Both the position numbers and the translations under genes were made by a program. A stretch of DNA of 64,000 nucleotides from Rhodobacter sp. SY28-1 (GTDB lineage: Bacteria; Pseudomonadota; Alphaproteobacteria; Rhodobacterales; Rhodobacteraceae), in NCBI RefSeq assembly GCF_005222785.1, contig NZ_STGH01000001.1:1550001-1614000 (forward strand), written 5' to 3'. Shown here piece by piece: positions 45,421 to 54,109 of this stretch. Each line of letters starts with the position of its first letter. The first letter of the stretch is position 1. The notes under the pieces are model-generated. The model did no database searches, had not been told where the DNA came from, and saw nothing but the letters and a program-made list of their open reading frames with translations.

Positions 45421-46672
45421 GACAACGCCTTGCCCGACTGGTCCCGCGCTCCGGGCCTACCTTGCGGCGAGCCACGCAATACCGCTTGTGGCGACCGTGC
45501 TGCTGGACAAGCGGCTGGCAAAGGGCAAGGAACTCCCTGACCGCTGGCGCGAAAAGCTGGGCGAGCCGAGCCTGCCGCGCCCGGAGGGGCCGGTTGTCTG
45601 GCTACATGCGGTAGGTCTTGGTGAAATCCTCGCGCTGCGTGGGCTGATCGGGGCGATGGCCGCGCGGGCACCTGGGGTGGAATTCTTGGTGACTTCGACC
45701 ACGCGCGGCTCGGCCGAAGTCTTCGGCGCGAACCTGCCGCCCCGGACCCGGCACCAGTTCCTGCCGCTGGATGCGCCGGGCTATCTGGGCCGGTTCCTCG
45801 ACCACTGGCGCCCCGCGCTGTCCGTCTGGGCGGAGCAGGACCTCTGGCCCGGCGCGGTGGTGGCCACGGCGCGGCGAGGGATTCCGCTGGCGCTGGTCAA
45901 CGCCCGGATGAACGCCGATGCCCATGCCCGCAGGCGGCGCTGGCGGGGGCTTTACGCCGATCTTTTCGCCCGGTTCCGCGTGATCACGGCGCAAGACGCA
46001 GCGACCGGGCGCCACCTTGCGGAGCTGGGTGCACAGGGCGTCCGTGTCACCGGGTCGCTCAAGGCCGCCGCACCGGCCCTCGCCGCCGATCCCGCGGCCC
46101 TGGCCCAGGCGCGTGCCGCGCTGGTCGGACGGAACCCGGTGCTGCTGGCCTCATCCCATGCCGAGGACGAGGCCGTGGTGCTGGCGGCCCTGCCCACCAT
46201 CCAGCATCGTCCCCTGCTTCTCATCGCACCGCGTGACCCCGCGCGCGGCGAGAGGATCGCGGCCCATGTCGGTGAGTTTGGCTTGACCGCCACCCGTCGC
46301 AGCACCGGCGAAGGGCCGACGGCGGATGTCTGGATCGTCGACACTTTGGGCGAGATGGGCCTGTGGTATAGGCTGTGCCCCGTGACGGTGATCGGCGGCA
46401 CGTTCGGCATGACCGAGGGCCATAATCCATGGGAACCCGCGGCGTCAGGCTCGGCCATCCTGCACGGCCCGCGCACGGCCAATTTCGCCGCCGATTTCGC
46501 CGCGCTGCATGAACATGGCGCCGCCCTGCAGGCCGGAGCCGAAAGCCTTGGCGCGGCGTTGACCGCTGATCACTCCGCCATGGCCGCCCGTGCGAAGATG
46601 CTCTCGGATGCGGCACAAGGTGGCGTGGACGGGCTTGCCGCCGAACTGCTGGAATTGGGGGGGATGGCATGA
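45413..46672 (+). CDS. Kdo-transferase (WaaA/KdtA) family glycosyltransferase, divergent paralogue
   Basis: A 419-residue GT30-type protein. It retains VVWLHAVGLGE (Glu71, the catalytic acid position) and AEQDLWPG (Glu141), where the usual motif is ExEIWPN, so the second Glu is Asp and the Asn is Gly. A C-terminal CMP-sugar-binding domain includes DVWIVDTLGEMGLWY and GGTFGMTEGHNPWEPAA. No N-terminal membrane anchor is obvious, unlike WaaA. It begins at a GTG inside neuC and overlaps the second GT30 gene (ATGA). Possible donors are CMP-Kdo or CMP-sialic acid. Confidence 0.83.
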   Translation: MTRTTPCPTGPALRAYLAASHAIPLVATVLLDKRLAKGKELPDRWREKLGEPSLPRPEGPVVWLHAVGLGEILALRGLIGAMAARAPGVEFLVTSTTRGSAEVFGANLPPRTRHQFLPLDAPGYLGRFLDHWRPALSVWAEQDLWPGAVVATARRGIPLALVNARMNADAHARRRRWRGLYADLFARFRVITAQDAATGRHLAELGAQGVRVTGSLKAAAPALAADPAALAQARAALVGRNPVLLASSHAEDEAVVLAALPTIQHRPLLLIAPRDPARGERIAAHVGEFGLTATRRSTGEGPTADVWIVDTLGEMGLWYRLCPVTVIGGTFGMTEGHNPWEPAASGSAILHGPRTANFAADFAALHEHGAALQAGAESLGAALTADHSAMAARAKMLSDAAQGGVDGLAAELLELGGMA

Positions 46673-47940
46673 GGCTTTGGCTGTTCCTGCGCCTCTGGTC
46701 CCTGGCCTGGCATCTGGGCCTTCCGGTCATGCTGGCTTACCTCTGGCGCCGGGGCCGGAAGGACCCTCTTTACGCGCAGGCCGTGGGTGAGAGGTTCGGA
46801 CGCTATGGCCAAGAGATGCCGGGCGCGGTCTGGGTCCATGCGGTCAGCCTGGGAGAGATGCGGTCGGCGGTGCCGCTGGTCCGGGCGCTTCTGGACCGGG
46901 GCGAACGGGTGGTCACCACCCATTTCACCCCCGCCGGGCGGCGCGAGGCGGAAGCGGTATTTGCTGCGGATATCGCCGCAGGCCGGATGGCCGTGGTCTG
47001 GGTTCCGTTTGAAACTTCATGGGCTTACTCGGGGTTCTTCAAAGCCTTCCGCCCCAAGCTGGGTCTGGTGATGGAGATCGAGATCTGGCCGCGAATGATC
47101 TTTGCCGCCAAAGGCTCGGGTGTGCCTCTGTTCATGTGCAACGCGCAGTATCCCAGCGATTCCATGGTGCGGGACGCGCGGTTCGGGCTGCGACCCGCGA
47201 TGATGCGCGGCTTTGCCGGGGCCTTCGTCAAATCCGACCTGCAGGCGGAACGCTTTGCATCCGTGGGGGTCAACAACATCACCGTGACGGGAGAGTTGCG
47301 CTTTGACCAGCCGATCCCGGCGGCGCATCTCGCGGCGGCAAAGGCCCTGCGTCCCGGTCTTGGCCCCCGGCGCGTTATCGCCTTTGCTTCGGTAACAGAG
47401 GCGGAGGAGGCGCTGTTCATTGCTGCTGCGCGTGAGATCCTGTCGGTCCGCACGCCGCCGCTCGTCATCCTGATCCCCCGCGCCCCGGAACGCTTTGATG
47501 CGGTGGCACGGATGCTGGCGGAAAAAGGGGTGCTGTTCGATCGCCGCAGCACCCGGTTCAGCCGCAAGTTCGTCCAGCAGTCGCAGGCGCCCATTGACGT
47601 GCTTCTGGGGGATTCGCTCGGCGAGATGTATTTCTACTTGGGTTTGTCGGACCGCGTGGTGGTCGGCGGCGGCTTCCAGCCCAAGGGGTCGCACAACATC
47701 ATCGAGCCCTTGGCCCTGCAGCGCCCAGTCATCGTCGGGCCACAGATTCAGACCATCGAGTATCCGGCGGTCGAGGCGATTGCCGCCGGGGTTTGCCGTC
47801 AGACCACTGCCGAGAAACTGGTGCAGGACGTGCTGACCTGGCCCGATCCCGCGCCTTCCGCCATGGAAGCCTTCATGGCGGCCCATTCCGGGGCGACGCG
47901 GCGGACCCTGGCCGCGCTGGAGCCTCTGCTCAAGCCTTGA
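46669..47940 (+). CDS. waaA: 3-deoxy-D-manno-octulosonic acid transferase (WaaA/KdtA family)
   Basis: A 423-residue Kdo transferase family member, nearer the canonical form than its neighbour. A hydrophobic N-terminal segment (LWLFLRLWSLAWHLGLPVMLAYLW) anchors it in the inner membrane. VWVHAVSLGEM has Glu63 and LVMEIEIWPRM has Glu136; QKGSHN-like PKGSHNIIEPLAL binds the CMP-sugar. It would transfer Kdo from CMP-Kdo to lipid A precursor. Another donor is possible. Its last 11 bp overlap the convergent neuA gene. Confidence 0.85.
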   Translation: MRLWLFLRLWSLAWHLGLPVMLAYLWRRGRKDPLYAQAVGERFGRYGQEMPGAVWVHAVSLGEMRSAVPLVRALLDRGERVVTTHFTPAGRREAEAVFAADIAAGRMAVVWVPFETSWAYSGFFKAFRPKLGLVMEIEIWPRMIFAAKGSGVPLFMCNAQYPSDSMVRDARFGLRPAMMRGFAGAFVKSDLQAERFASVGVNNITVTGELRFDQPIPAAHLAAAKALRPGLGPRRVIAFASVTEAEEALFIAAAREILSVRTPPLVILIPRAPERFDAVARMLAEKGVLFDRRSTRFSRKFVQQSQAPIDVLLGDSLGEMYFYLGLSDRVVVGGGFQPKGSHNIIEPLALQRPVIVGPQIQTIEYPAVEAIAAGVCRQTTAEKLVQDVLTWPDPAPSAMEAFMAAHSGATRRTLAALEPLLKP

Positions 47941-48640
47941 CGATTCCGTCCTTCAGCTGTTCGGACAACAGGAACTCGACCAATCTGAAGTCATAAGGCG
48001 TGTCGATGTCGTGGCAGCGTTCGGCGGGCAGGACGTATGGGATCACCCGGCCTTCGTAGATTGTCTTCGCGCGACGCAGATAGGTCGGGTCGACGACATA
48101 GACGAGGCCCACATGCTCATAGACCACCGGCGCGTCCTGCCTGGCCCAGACCCCGCCGGGCAGTGGTTTCGACACATGGAGCGCGCCGGTCTTGTCCGGT
48201 TCGACAAGGTTGAAATATGGATTCTTTCGTGCCTCGCAGACGCTCATGACCATGTCAGGGTGTTCGATTTCGTAAAGTGTCAGCGCGCCATCGACGTCCT
48301 CGGGCAGCCGCAGCGGAGAGGTGCAGTCGAGATCCAGAAAGGCCGAGACCGGACCCACCAGCGCCTCGCTTGCCGCCAGAGCATGCTGCCAGACCCCCCA
48401 TTTCGGCGCGGTGTCGGTGGCAAGCTCTGCTGGACGCAGGCCGATTGCCAGCGCGCCGCGCTTGACCGCGTGGTCATAGATCGCCTCGTCATCGGTCGAG
48501 ACGACGACCGCCCCGACCCGCGGATTGGCGAACAGCTGGTCCAGCGACCAGTCGATCAGCGGCTTGCCACAAAGCATGCGGAAGTTCTTTCCCGGCACGC
48601 CCTTCGAGCCCTTGCGCGCCCCGATATGCCCCAGGATCAT
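47930..48640 (-). CDS. neuA: CMP-N-acylneuraminate cytidylyltransferase
   Basis: A 236-residue CMP-sialic acid synthetase activating the NeuB product with CTP. The N-terminal signature GARKGSKGVPGKNFRML is NeuA-like, not KdsB-like (IPARxGSTRLPGK), and FLDLDCTSPLR with KTIYEGRVIPYVL are further family segments. GGGAGG lies 5 nt before the ATG at 48640, which sets the start. It is on the opposite strand to neuB and neuC, 24 bp downstream of an amidase gene, and overlaps the 3' end of the Kdo transferase gene. Confidence 0.88.
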   Translation of the reverse strand: MILGHIGARKGSKGVPGKNFRMLCGKPLIDWSLDQLFANPRVGAVVVSTDDEAIYDHAVKRGALAIGLRPAELATDTAPKWGVWQHALAASEALVGPVSAFLDLDCTSPLRLPEDVDGALTLYEIEHPDMVMSVCEARKNPYFNLVEPDKTGALHVSKPLPGGVWARQDAPVVYEHVGLVYVVDPTYLRRAKTIYEGRVIPYVLPAERCHDIDTPYDFRLVEFLLSEQLKDGIVKA

Positions 48641-48664
48641 CGACGCCTCCCTTTTGGCCAAGCC

Positions 48665-50089
48665 TTAGCGCGGCGCGGGTCCGGATGCCAGAGAGGGCGG
48701 GCGGCGCTGCGGCCATTCGGTCGCCCGGTGATAGGCCTGGCCGAAGGCCAGCACGCGGGCATCATCGCCTGACCGACCGATGATCTGCATCCCCATTGGC
48801 AGGCCCTGCGCGCCAAAGCCGACCGGGACCGAAAGTGCGGGCAATCCGATCAGGCTGGCGGGGACGACGACCTCCATCCAGCGGTGATAGGTGTCCATCG
48901 GCTTGCCATTGATGGTTTCGGGCCAGCGCCAGTCGGCCGGGAAGGGCCAGACTTGCGCCGACGGAAGCACCACGGCGTCGAATCGGTCGAACAGCCGCGC
49001 CGCATGGGCGTGCCAGCGGCTGCGGATCACGCTCGCTTCGTAGACCGCCTGTGCCGACAGCCCAAGCCCCTGTTCGATTTCCCACAGCGTCTCGGGTTTG
49101 GTCTGGGCGCGCTTGGCCGGGTCTTCGGCCAGAGCCCGCTTGGACCCGGCGTTCAGCATGGCGCGCAGGGTGACCCAGGACGACCATAGCTTCTCGGCCG
49201 GGAAGGGCGGGGGGAGGGGGACGATCTCGGCACCAAGCTCCTCCAGCACTGACAGTCCGGCGGCGCAAGCATCCAGAATACCCGGCTCCATCGGATAGGC
49301 CCCGCCCCAGTCGGCCAGCCAGCCGATGCGGCAGCCCTTGATGCCACGGTCCAATCCGGACAACAGGTCAGGGACGGTGCGGGGAAAGGGGGCCTCGGGG
49401 TTCTCGCCCGCCAGGACTTCCAGCAGCCGGGCGATATCTTCCACGGTCCGGGCCATCGGGCCTTCGGTCGACAGGGTGCCAAGGTAGGTCTCGCCTTCCG
49501 CATCCTGCGGGACCAGGCCCCAGGTCGGGCGAAAGCCGTAGACGTTGCAGAAGGCCGCCGGGTTGCGCAGGGACCCCATCATGTCCGACCCGTCCGCCAC
49601 CCAGGCCATCCGGGTCGCCAGAGCCGCCGCTGCCCCGCCCGACGAGCCGCCGGCGCTGCGGGTCAGGTCATAGGGGTTGCGCGTGACGCCGAAGACCGGG
49701 TTGAACGAATGCGAGCCCTGGCCCCATTCCGGCACGTTGGTCTTGGCGGCGATCACCGCCCCCGCACCCCGCAGCCGCCCGGCGACAAGGTCATCCTTGA
49801 CAGGGACATGGTCCTTCCAGATCGGCGAGCCCCAGGTCGTCCGCAGCCCGGCGGTCGCCACCAGGTCCTTGACCGCAAAGGGAATGCCGTGCAGCCAGCC
49901 GGAGGGCTGCTGATCGTCCAGCACCCGCGCCTCGGCCATCAGAGCATCGGGGTCGCGCTGGCTGACAATGGCATTCACCGCGCCATTCGCGGCCTCAACC
50001 TGCGCCAGCCAGGTCGTCATCACCTCGGACGGAGACACTTTCCGCGCATGGATCGCCGCCGAAAGCTCTGTCGCCGACCACTCCAGCAT
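48665..50089 (-). CDS. Amidase signature family enzyme (distal to pot-type genes)
   Basis: A 474-residue amidase of the Ser-cisSer-Lys class. The catalytic Lys is in IPFAVKDLVATAG and the Ser-rich signature is TRSAGGSSGGAAAALATRMAWVADGSDMMGSLRNPAAF. It hydrolyses carboxylic amides in the cytoplasm; the substrate is unknown. The start at 50089 is chosen because GGAAGAG lies about 8 nt upstream; earlier ATGs have no such site. It follows the polyamine-type binding-protein gene and its hairpin by about 115 bp. Confidence 0.9.
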   Translation of the reverse strand: MLEWSATELSAAIHARKVSPSEVMTTWLAQVEAANGAVNAIVSQRDPDALMAEARVLDDQQPSGWLHGIPFAVKDLVATAGLRTTWGSPIWKDHVPVKDDLVAGRLRGAGAVIAAKTNVPEWGQGSHSFNPVFGVTRNPYDLTRSAGGSSGGAAAALATRMAWVADGSDMMGSLRNPAAFCNVYGFRPTWGLVPQDAEGETYLGTLSTEGPMARTVEDIARLLEVLAGENPEAPFPRTVPDLLSGLDRGIKGCRIGWLADWGGAYPMEPGILDACAAGLSVLEELGAEIVPLPPPFPAEKLWSSWVTLRAMLNAGSKRALAEDPAKRAQTKPETLWEIEQGLGLSAQAVYEASVIRSRWHAHAARLFDRFDAVVLPSAQVWPFPADWRWPETINGKPMDTYHRWMEVVVPASLIGLPALSVPVGFGAQGLPMGMQIIGRSGDDARVLAFGQAYHRATEWPQRRPPSLASGPAPR

Positions 50090-50161
50090 CGCTTTCTCTT
50101 CCATAAACATCTCACGGATGTGCCAGCGGCTGCGCCATTGGTTCAAGCAGCCGCTGGCGTG

Positions 50162-50184
50162 GCGGGGGGTGTTAAACCCCCCGC
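50162..50184 (-). terminator. Hairpin after the polyamine-type transporter genes
   Basis: A perfect 8-bp stem GCGGGGGG / CCCCCCGC with a 7-nt loop lies 20 bp beyond the potF-like stop codon. No T-run follows, so readthrough into the amidase gene is possible. Confidence 0.55.
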
Positions 50185-50204
50185 TCTGCCGAAGCGAGAC
50201 GCGC

Positions 50205-51227
50205 TTACTTCTGCAACTCGGTCCAGATCGCGGTGATGTATTCCTGCGCCTTCGGCCCGCAGGTCGGGATGAAATGGCCCTCGTCGACCAGTTCTGCCGG
50301 GATCACCAGCTCGGGCGCGCCCTTCATGTCGTCGGGCATGAACTCTTCGGTCCCGGCGATTCCGTTGGCATAGCGGGCAAAGGCGCTGATCATCGCGGCG
50401 TTTTCCGGCACCATGATGAAGTCGAGGAACTTGTAAGCCTCCTCGACGTTCTTGGCGTCCTTCAGCAGCATTACCTGGTCCATCCAGACGATGTAGCCTT
50501 CCTTCGGATAGCCATAGACGATGTCGGGGTTCTTCAGCCGCGCGCGCAGCATCGCGCCATTCCAGTAGACCGAGGCCGGGACGTCGTTGGTGGCCATCTT
50601 GTCTTCCATGCCGTAGTCCATCGACATCCAGTAGGGCTTGGCGGCCAGAAGCGCATCGCGGGCCTTCTTCAGGACTTCGGTGTCTTCGGTGCAGGGCTCG
50701 CCGCCGACATACATCGTCGCCAGCGCCACCACGTCGTTCATTTCCGGGGTGACGTTGATCTTGCCCTTCAGCTCTTCCGGCGGGTCCAGCCAGATCGCGC
50801 TGGTGTTCACGTCGCCCGCGTAGACCGACTTGTTGACCGCAACCCCGGTCGTGCCCCACTGCCACGGAACCGAGTATTTCCGGCCGTTGTCGTAGTCGAT
50901 GTTCATCCATTCCGGGGCGATGTTCTTGTGGTTCGGCAGCTTGGAAAGATCCAGCTCGGTCACTAGGCCCTTCTCGATCCAGATCGGGACATAGTTGGCC
51001 GATGGAACGACCAGATCAAAGCCCGCTCCACCCGCCTCGACCTTGGCCAACGCGGTGTCGTTGCTGTCATAATCGGTGACCGTGACCTTGATCCCGGTCT
51101 CGGCCTCGAACTTGGCCAGAAGCTCGGGGCTGGTGTAGTTGCCCCAGTTGAACAGCTGCAACTCGCCTTCGGCAAAAGCCGGGCTTGCCGCCCAAAGCAG
51201 GGCGAGGGCTGTCAATGTGCGTTTCAT
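50205..51227 (-). CDS. Polyamine-type ABC transporter substrate-binding protein (PotD/PotF family)
   Basis: A 340-residue periplasmic protein with a signal peptide (1-19, ending AFA). The mature start GELQLFNWGNYTSPELLAKFEAETGIKVTV is diagnostic of the PotD/PotF family, and VPWQWGTTGVAVN and ARYANGIAGTEEFMP are further matches. It captures spermidine, putrescine or another amine/amide for the permeases encoded just upstream on this strand. Flanking amidases suggest an amidated ligand (inference). Confidence 0.9.
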   Translation of the reverse strand: MKRTLTALALLWAASPAFAEGELQLFNWGNYTSPELLAKFEAETGIKVTVTDYDSNDTALAKVEAGGAGFDLVVPSANYVPIWIEKGLVTELDLSKLPNHKNIAPEWMNIDYDNGRKYSVPWQWGTTGVAVNKSVYAGDVNTSAIWLDPPEELKGKINVTPEMNDVVALATMYVGGEPCTEDTEVLKKARDALLAAKPYWMSMDYGMEDKMATNDVPASVYWNGAMLRARLKNPDIVYGYPKEGYIVWMDQVMLLKDAKNVEEAYKFLDFIMVPENAAMISAFARYANGIAGTEEFMPDDMKGAPELVIPAELVDEGHFIPTCGPKAQEYITAIWTELQK

Positions 51228-51260
51228 GGTCGTCTCCTTGTTGAGCGACGGCGTCTTCTG

Positions 51261-52061
51261 TCAGCGCCGTTCGCGGGTTAGCAGGAAGAATGCGGTCAGG
51301 ATGACCACGGTAAGCCCCAGAAGGGCGGTCGAGATCGCGTTCACCTCGGGTGTCACGCCGCGGCGAAGCTGCCCCAGCATGTAGGTGGGCAAGGTGTCCT
51401 GTCCGGCAGATTTCACGAATTCGGTGATGACGACGTCATCCAGCGAGGTGATGAAGGCCAGCATCGCGCCTGCGACGATCCCCGGCGCCAGAAGCGGCAG
51501 CGTCACCCGGCGGAAGGTCTGCCAAGGGGTGGCATAGAGATCGGCGGCCGCGGTTTCAAGCGACAGGTCCATCCCCTCCAGCCGGGCGCGGATCGGCAGG
51601 TAGGCGAAGGGGATGCAAAAGGCGGCATGGGCCAGGATCAGGTAGCCCAGACCCTGATAGCCCGACTGGACCTTGACCCAGGCGAAGACGATCAGAAGGG
51701 CGACGGCGGTCACGATCTCGGGTACCATCAAGGGCTGGTTGATGGCCACGTAGACAGCGGTCTGCCCCCTGAAGGGTCGGCGGCGCGTTGTGCCAAGCGC
51801 GGCCATCGTTGCCACCGTCGTCGCGATCAGCGTCGCCCAGAAGGCGATGACCACAGACCGCCAGGCGGCCTCTTGCACGGCCACATTGCCCCAGGCCACG
51901 GCATACCATTGCAGGGAAAAGCCGTCCCAGCCCATCACGGTCTTGCCGGCGTTGAACGAAAAGAAGACCAGCGTGATGATCGGGATGTACAGCGCCAGAA
52001 AGGCCAGCACGGCAATGGTGGTAAAGCCCGGCAGGCGATTGATGGCAAAGCGTTCAGCCAT
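51261..52061 (-). CDS. Polyamine-type ABC permease (PotC/PotI family)
   Basis: A 266-residue inner-membrane permease with six hydrophobic spans. The EAA loop is ETAAADLYATPWQTFRRVTLPLLAPGI. The start MAERFAINRLPGF overlaps the preceding permease stop by 8 bp, so the two are translationally linked. It pairs with the PotB/PotH-like subunit to form the channel. Confidence 0.88.
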   Translation of the reverse strand: MAERFAINRLPGFTTIAVLAFLALYIPIITLVFFSFNAGKTVMGWDGFSLQWYAVAWGNVAVQEAAWRSVVIAFWATLIATTVATMAALGTTRRRPFRGQTAVYVAINQPLMVPEIVTAVALLIVFAWVKVQSGYQGLGYLILAHAAFCIPFAYLPIRARLEGMDLSLETAAADLYATPWQTFRRVTLPLLAPGIVAGAMLAFITSLDDVVITEFVKSAGQDTLPTYMLGQLRRGVTPEVNAISTALLGLTVVILTAFFLLTRERR

Positions 52062-52965
52062 GATCCGCCCTCGGTCGGTTGGCGGCCCGGACGTAGAACA
52101 GAAGGGCGATGGTCACGATGATCAGAAGCGTCATCGACAGCGCGGCACCCAGCGGCCAGTTGCGGCCCTGGCCGAACTGAAGCTCGATGAAGTTGCCGAT
52201 CATCATGTTCTTGCCGCCACCCAGCACGCGCGGCGTGACATAGGCGCCCAGCGAGGGGACGAAGACCAGGATCGACCCCGCCACGATCCCCGGTTTGACG
52301 ATCGGCAGGACGATCCGGCGCAGGGCCTGCCAGCGGCTGGCGTAAAGGTCGTAGGCGGCCTCCAGCATCCGCATGTCAAAGCGGTCGATGGCCGCGTAAA
52401 GCGGCAGCACCATGAGGGGCAGATAGACATAGGCCATCCCGACCAGCACCGCGCCATCGGTGTACAGCATCTGGATCGGTTCTTCGATCACGCCCAAACC
52501 CATAAGGGCCGAGTTGATCAGGCCCTCGGACCGGATCACCTCAAGGATCGCGAAGGTTCGGATCAGAAGGTTGGTCCAGAACGGCAGGGTCACCAGGAAC
52601 AGCCAGATCGGTCGCTGCTGCACGGGGCGGGTGGCGATGAACCAGGCAGTGGGAAAGCCGATCACGAAGGCCAGCAGCGTCGTCACTGTCGACAGCCAGA
52701 GCGAGCGCCAGAAGATCGTCAGATGGGCATCGGCCAGGCTGAGCGTGCCGTCAAAGATGTCACGCTGGAACAGGATCGACGTCCAGCCATCCGTTGAGAA
52801 CTCCCATTCGACATTGCCGAAATCGCCGGGGGCCAGGAAGGAATAGACAAGCATGACCAACAGCGGCAGGATCGCGGCCAAAGCCAGTACGACCAGCGCA
52901 GGGGTCACCAGAAGCCAGCCGTTCCGGTCGGATCGCTGACGGACGGCGTCTTCGGCGGGGCTCAT
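52054..52965 (-). CDS. Polyamine-type ABC permease (PotB/PotH family)
   Basis: A 303-residue permease with six spans, beginning after a short cytoplasmic N-terminus (MSPAEDAVRQRSDRNGWLLVTPALVVLALAAILPLL). The EAA loop is EAAYDLYASRWQALRRIVLPIVKPGI. The ATG at 52965 lies 2 bp after the ATPase stop; the frame extends further upstream but there it overlaps the ATPase gene. It is second in the transporter operon. Confidence 0.88.
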   Translation of the reverse strand: MSPAEDAVRQRSDRNGWLLVTPALVVLALAAILPLLVMLVYSFLAPGDFGNVEWEFSTDGWTSILFQRDIFDGTLSLADAHLTIFWRSLWLSTVTTLLAFVIGFPTAWFIATRPVQQRPIWLFLVTLPFWTNLLIRTFAILEVIRSEGLINSALMGLGVIEEPIQMLYTDGAVLVGMAYVYLPLMVLPLYAAIDRFDMRMLEAAYDLYASRWQALRRIVLPIVKPGIVAGSILVFVPSLGAYVTPRVLGGGKNMMIGNFIELQFGQGRNWPLGAALSMTLLIIVTIALLFYVRAANRPRADHG

Positions 52966-52967
52966 CC

Positions 52968-54032
52968 CTAGTCCTCCACCCGCTGGACCGCGCCGGGGGC
53001 AAAGGTCACGCCGACCTCCTGCCCCTCGGCAAGTCCCGCGTCGCCCGAGGCGGGGCTTTGCAGGCGCGCGACGATCTCGGTCCCGTCTGACAGGGCAAGA
53101 TGGCAATGCGTGTCGGTGCCAAAGTAGACCAGCGTGCGGACGCGGGCCTTGATCGCGCCGTCCTCGGCTGGACCAAGGCGCAGCTGTTCGGGGCGCACGC
53201 AGACCGTGACCGTGCCGCCCGGCGTCATCCCCGGCACGTCGATCCGGTCGCCGGTCGCCAAGCGCAGCGCGCCAGCCTCGGCGGTGCCGGTCAGGAAGTT
53301 CGTCTCGCCGATGAAGCTGGCGACGAAGCGGTTCTTCGGGTGGATGTAGATTTCCTTCGCCGTGCCGACCTGCTGGATCTTGCCCGCACTCATCACCGCG
53401 ATGCGGTCGGACATGGTCAGGGCCTCTTCCTGATCGTGCGTGACGAAGATGAAGGTGATGCCAGTTTCTAGTTGCAGCCGCTTCAGTTCGATCTGCATTT
53501 CCTTGCGCAGTTTCAGGTCAAGCGCACTCAGGGGCTCGTCCAGAAGCAGCACCTTCGGCTGCGGCGCAAGCGCACGGGCCAGAGCCACGCGCTGCTGTTG
53601 TCCGCCCGACAACTGGCTGGTCTTGCGGGTCGCCATAGCCTCCAGCTTGACGAGGGCGAGCATCGCGGCGGTGCGCGCCTTCACCTCGGCCCCGGGTTTC
53701 CCGAGCATTTCCAGCCCGAAGGCGATGTTCTGCGCGACCGTCAGGTGCGGGAACAGGGCATAGCTTTGGAACACCGTGTTCACCGGACGCCGGTTCGGCG
53801 GCAGGGTAGAGATGTCGGTGCCGTCCAGCAGGATCGTGCCCTCGGTCGGCATCTCGAACCCGGCGATCAGGCGCAGAAGCGTGGTCTTGCCGCAGCCCGA
53901 TGGACCCAGAAGCGTGAAGAACTCGCCCTGCCGGATATCGACCGACACATCGTCCAGCGCCCTGACGGCACCTGCGCCCTGCCCGAATGCCTTGACGACA
54001 TTCCGGGCAGAGATGGTCACTTCACCGGCCAC
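52968..54032 (-). CDS. Polyamine-type ABC ATPase (PotA/PotG family)
   Basis: A cytoplasmic ATPase of about 354 residues. Walker [11 protein letters not shown]-loop [13 protein letters not shown], signature LSGGQQQR and Walker [13 protein letters not shown] are intact, and a C-terminal TOBE domain ([14 protein letters not shown]) follows. The N-terminus is uncertain: a TTG at 54044 and GTGs at 54038 and 54032 are possible; 54032 is chosen because GGGGG lies just upstream. First gene of the transporter unit, 77 bp downstream of an amidase gene. Confidence 0.9.
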   Translation of the reverse strand: MAGEVTISARNVVKAFGQGAGAVRALDDVSVDIRQGEFFTLLGPSGCGKTTLLRLIAGFEMPTEGTILLDGTDISTLPPNRRPVNTVFQSYALFPHLTVAQNIAFGLEMLGKPGAEVKARTAAMLALVKLEAMATRKTSQLSGGQQQRVALARALAPQPKVLLLDEPLSALDLKLRKEMQIELKRLQLETGITFIFVTHDQEEALTMSDRIAVMSAGKIQQVGTAKEIYIHPKNRFVASFIGETNFLTGTAEAGALRLATGDRIDVPGMTPGGTVTVCVRPEQLRLGPAEDGAIKARVRTLVYFGTDTHCHLALSDGTEIVARLQSPASGDAGLAEGQEVGVTFAPGAVQRVED

Positions 54033-54057
54033 AAGCACCCCCAATGCTGTTCCGTCA

Positions 54058-54067
54058 TTTGATCATA
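54058..54067. promoter_or_regulatory. TTTGATCATA site, candidate operator of the pot-type operon
   Basis: TTTGATCA lies about 25 bp before the ATPase start in the 77-bp gap after the amidase gene. The same core is found at 2650 and 6876. On the minus strand TATGAT within it could also serve as a -10 element. Inferred. Confidence 0.38.
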
Positions 54068-54109
54068 TTGGGCGGAAACCTTCTTGCACGACAAGCGATT
54101 CGTTCTGGA

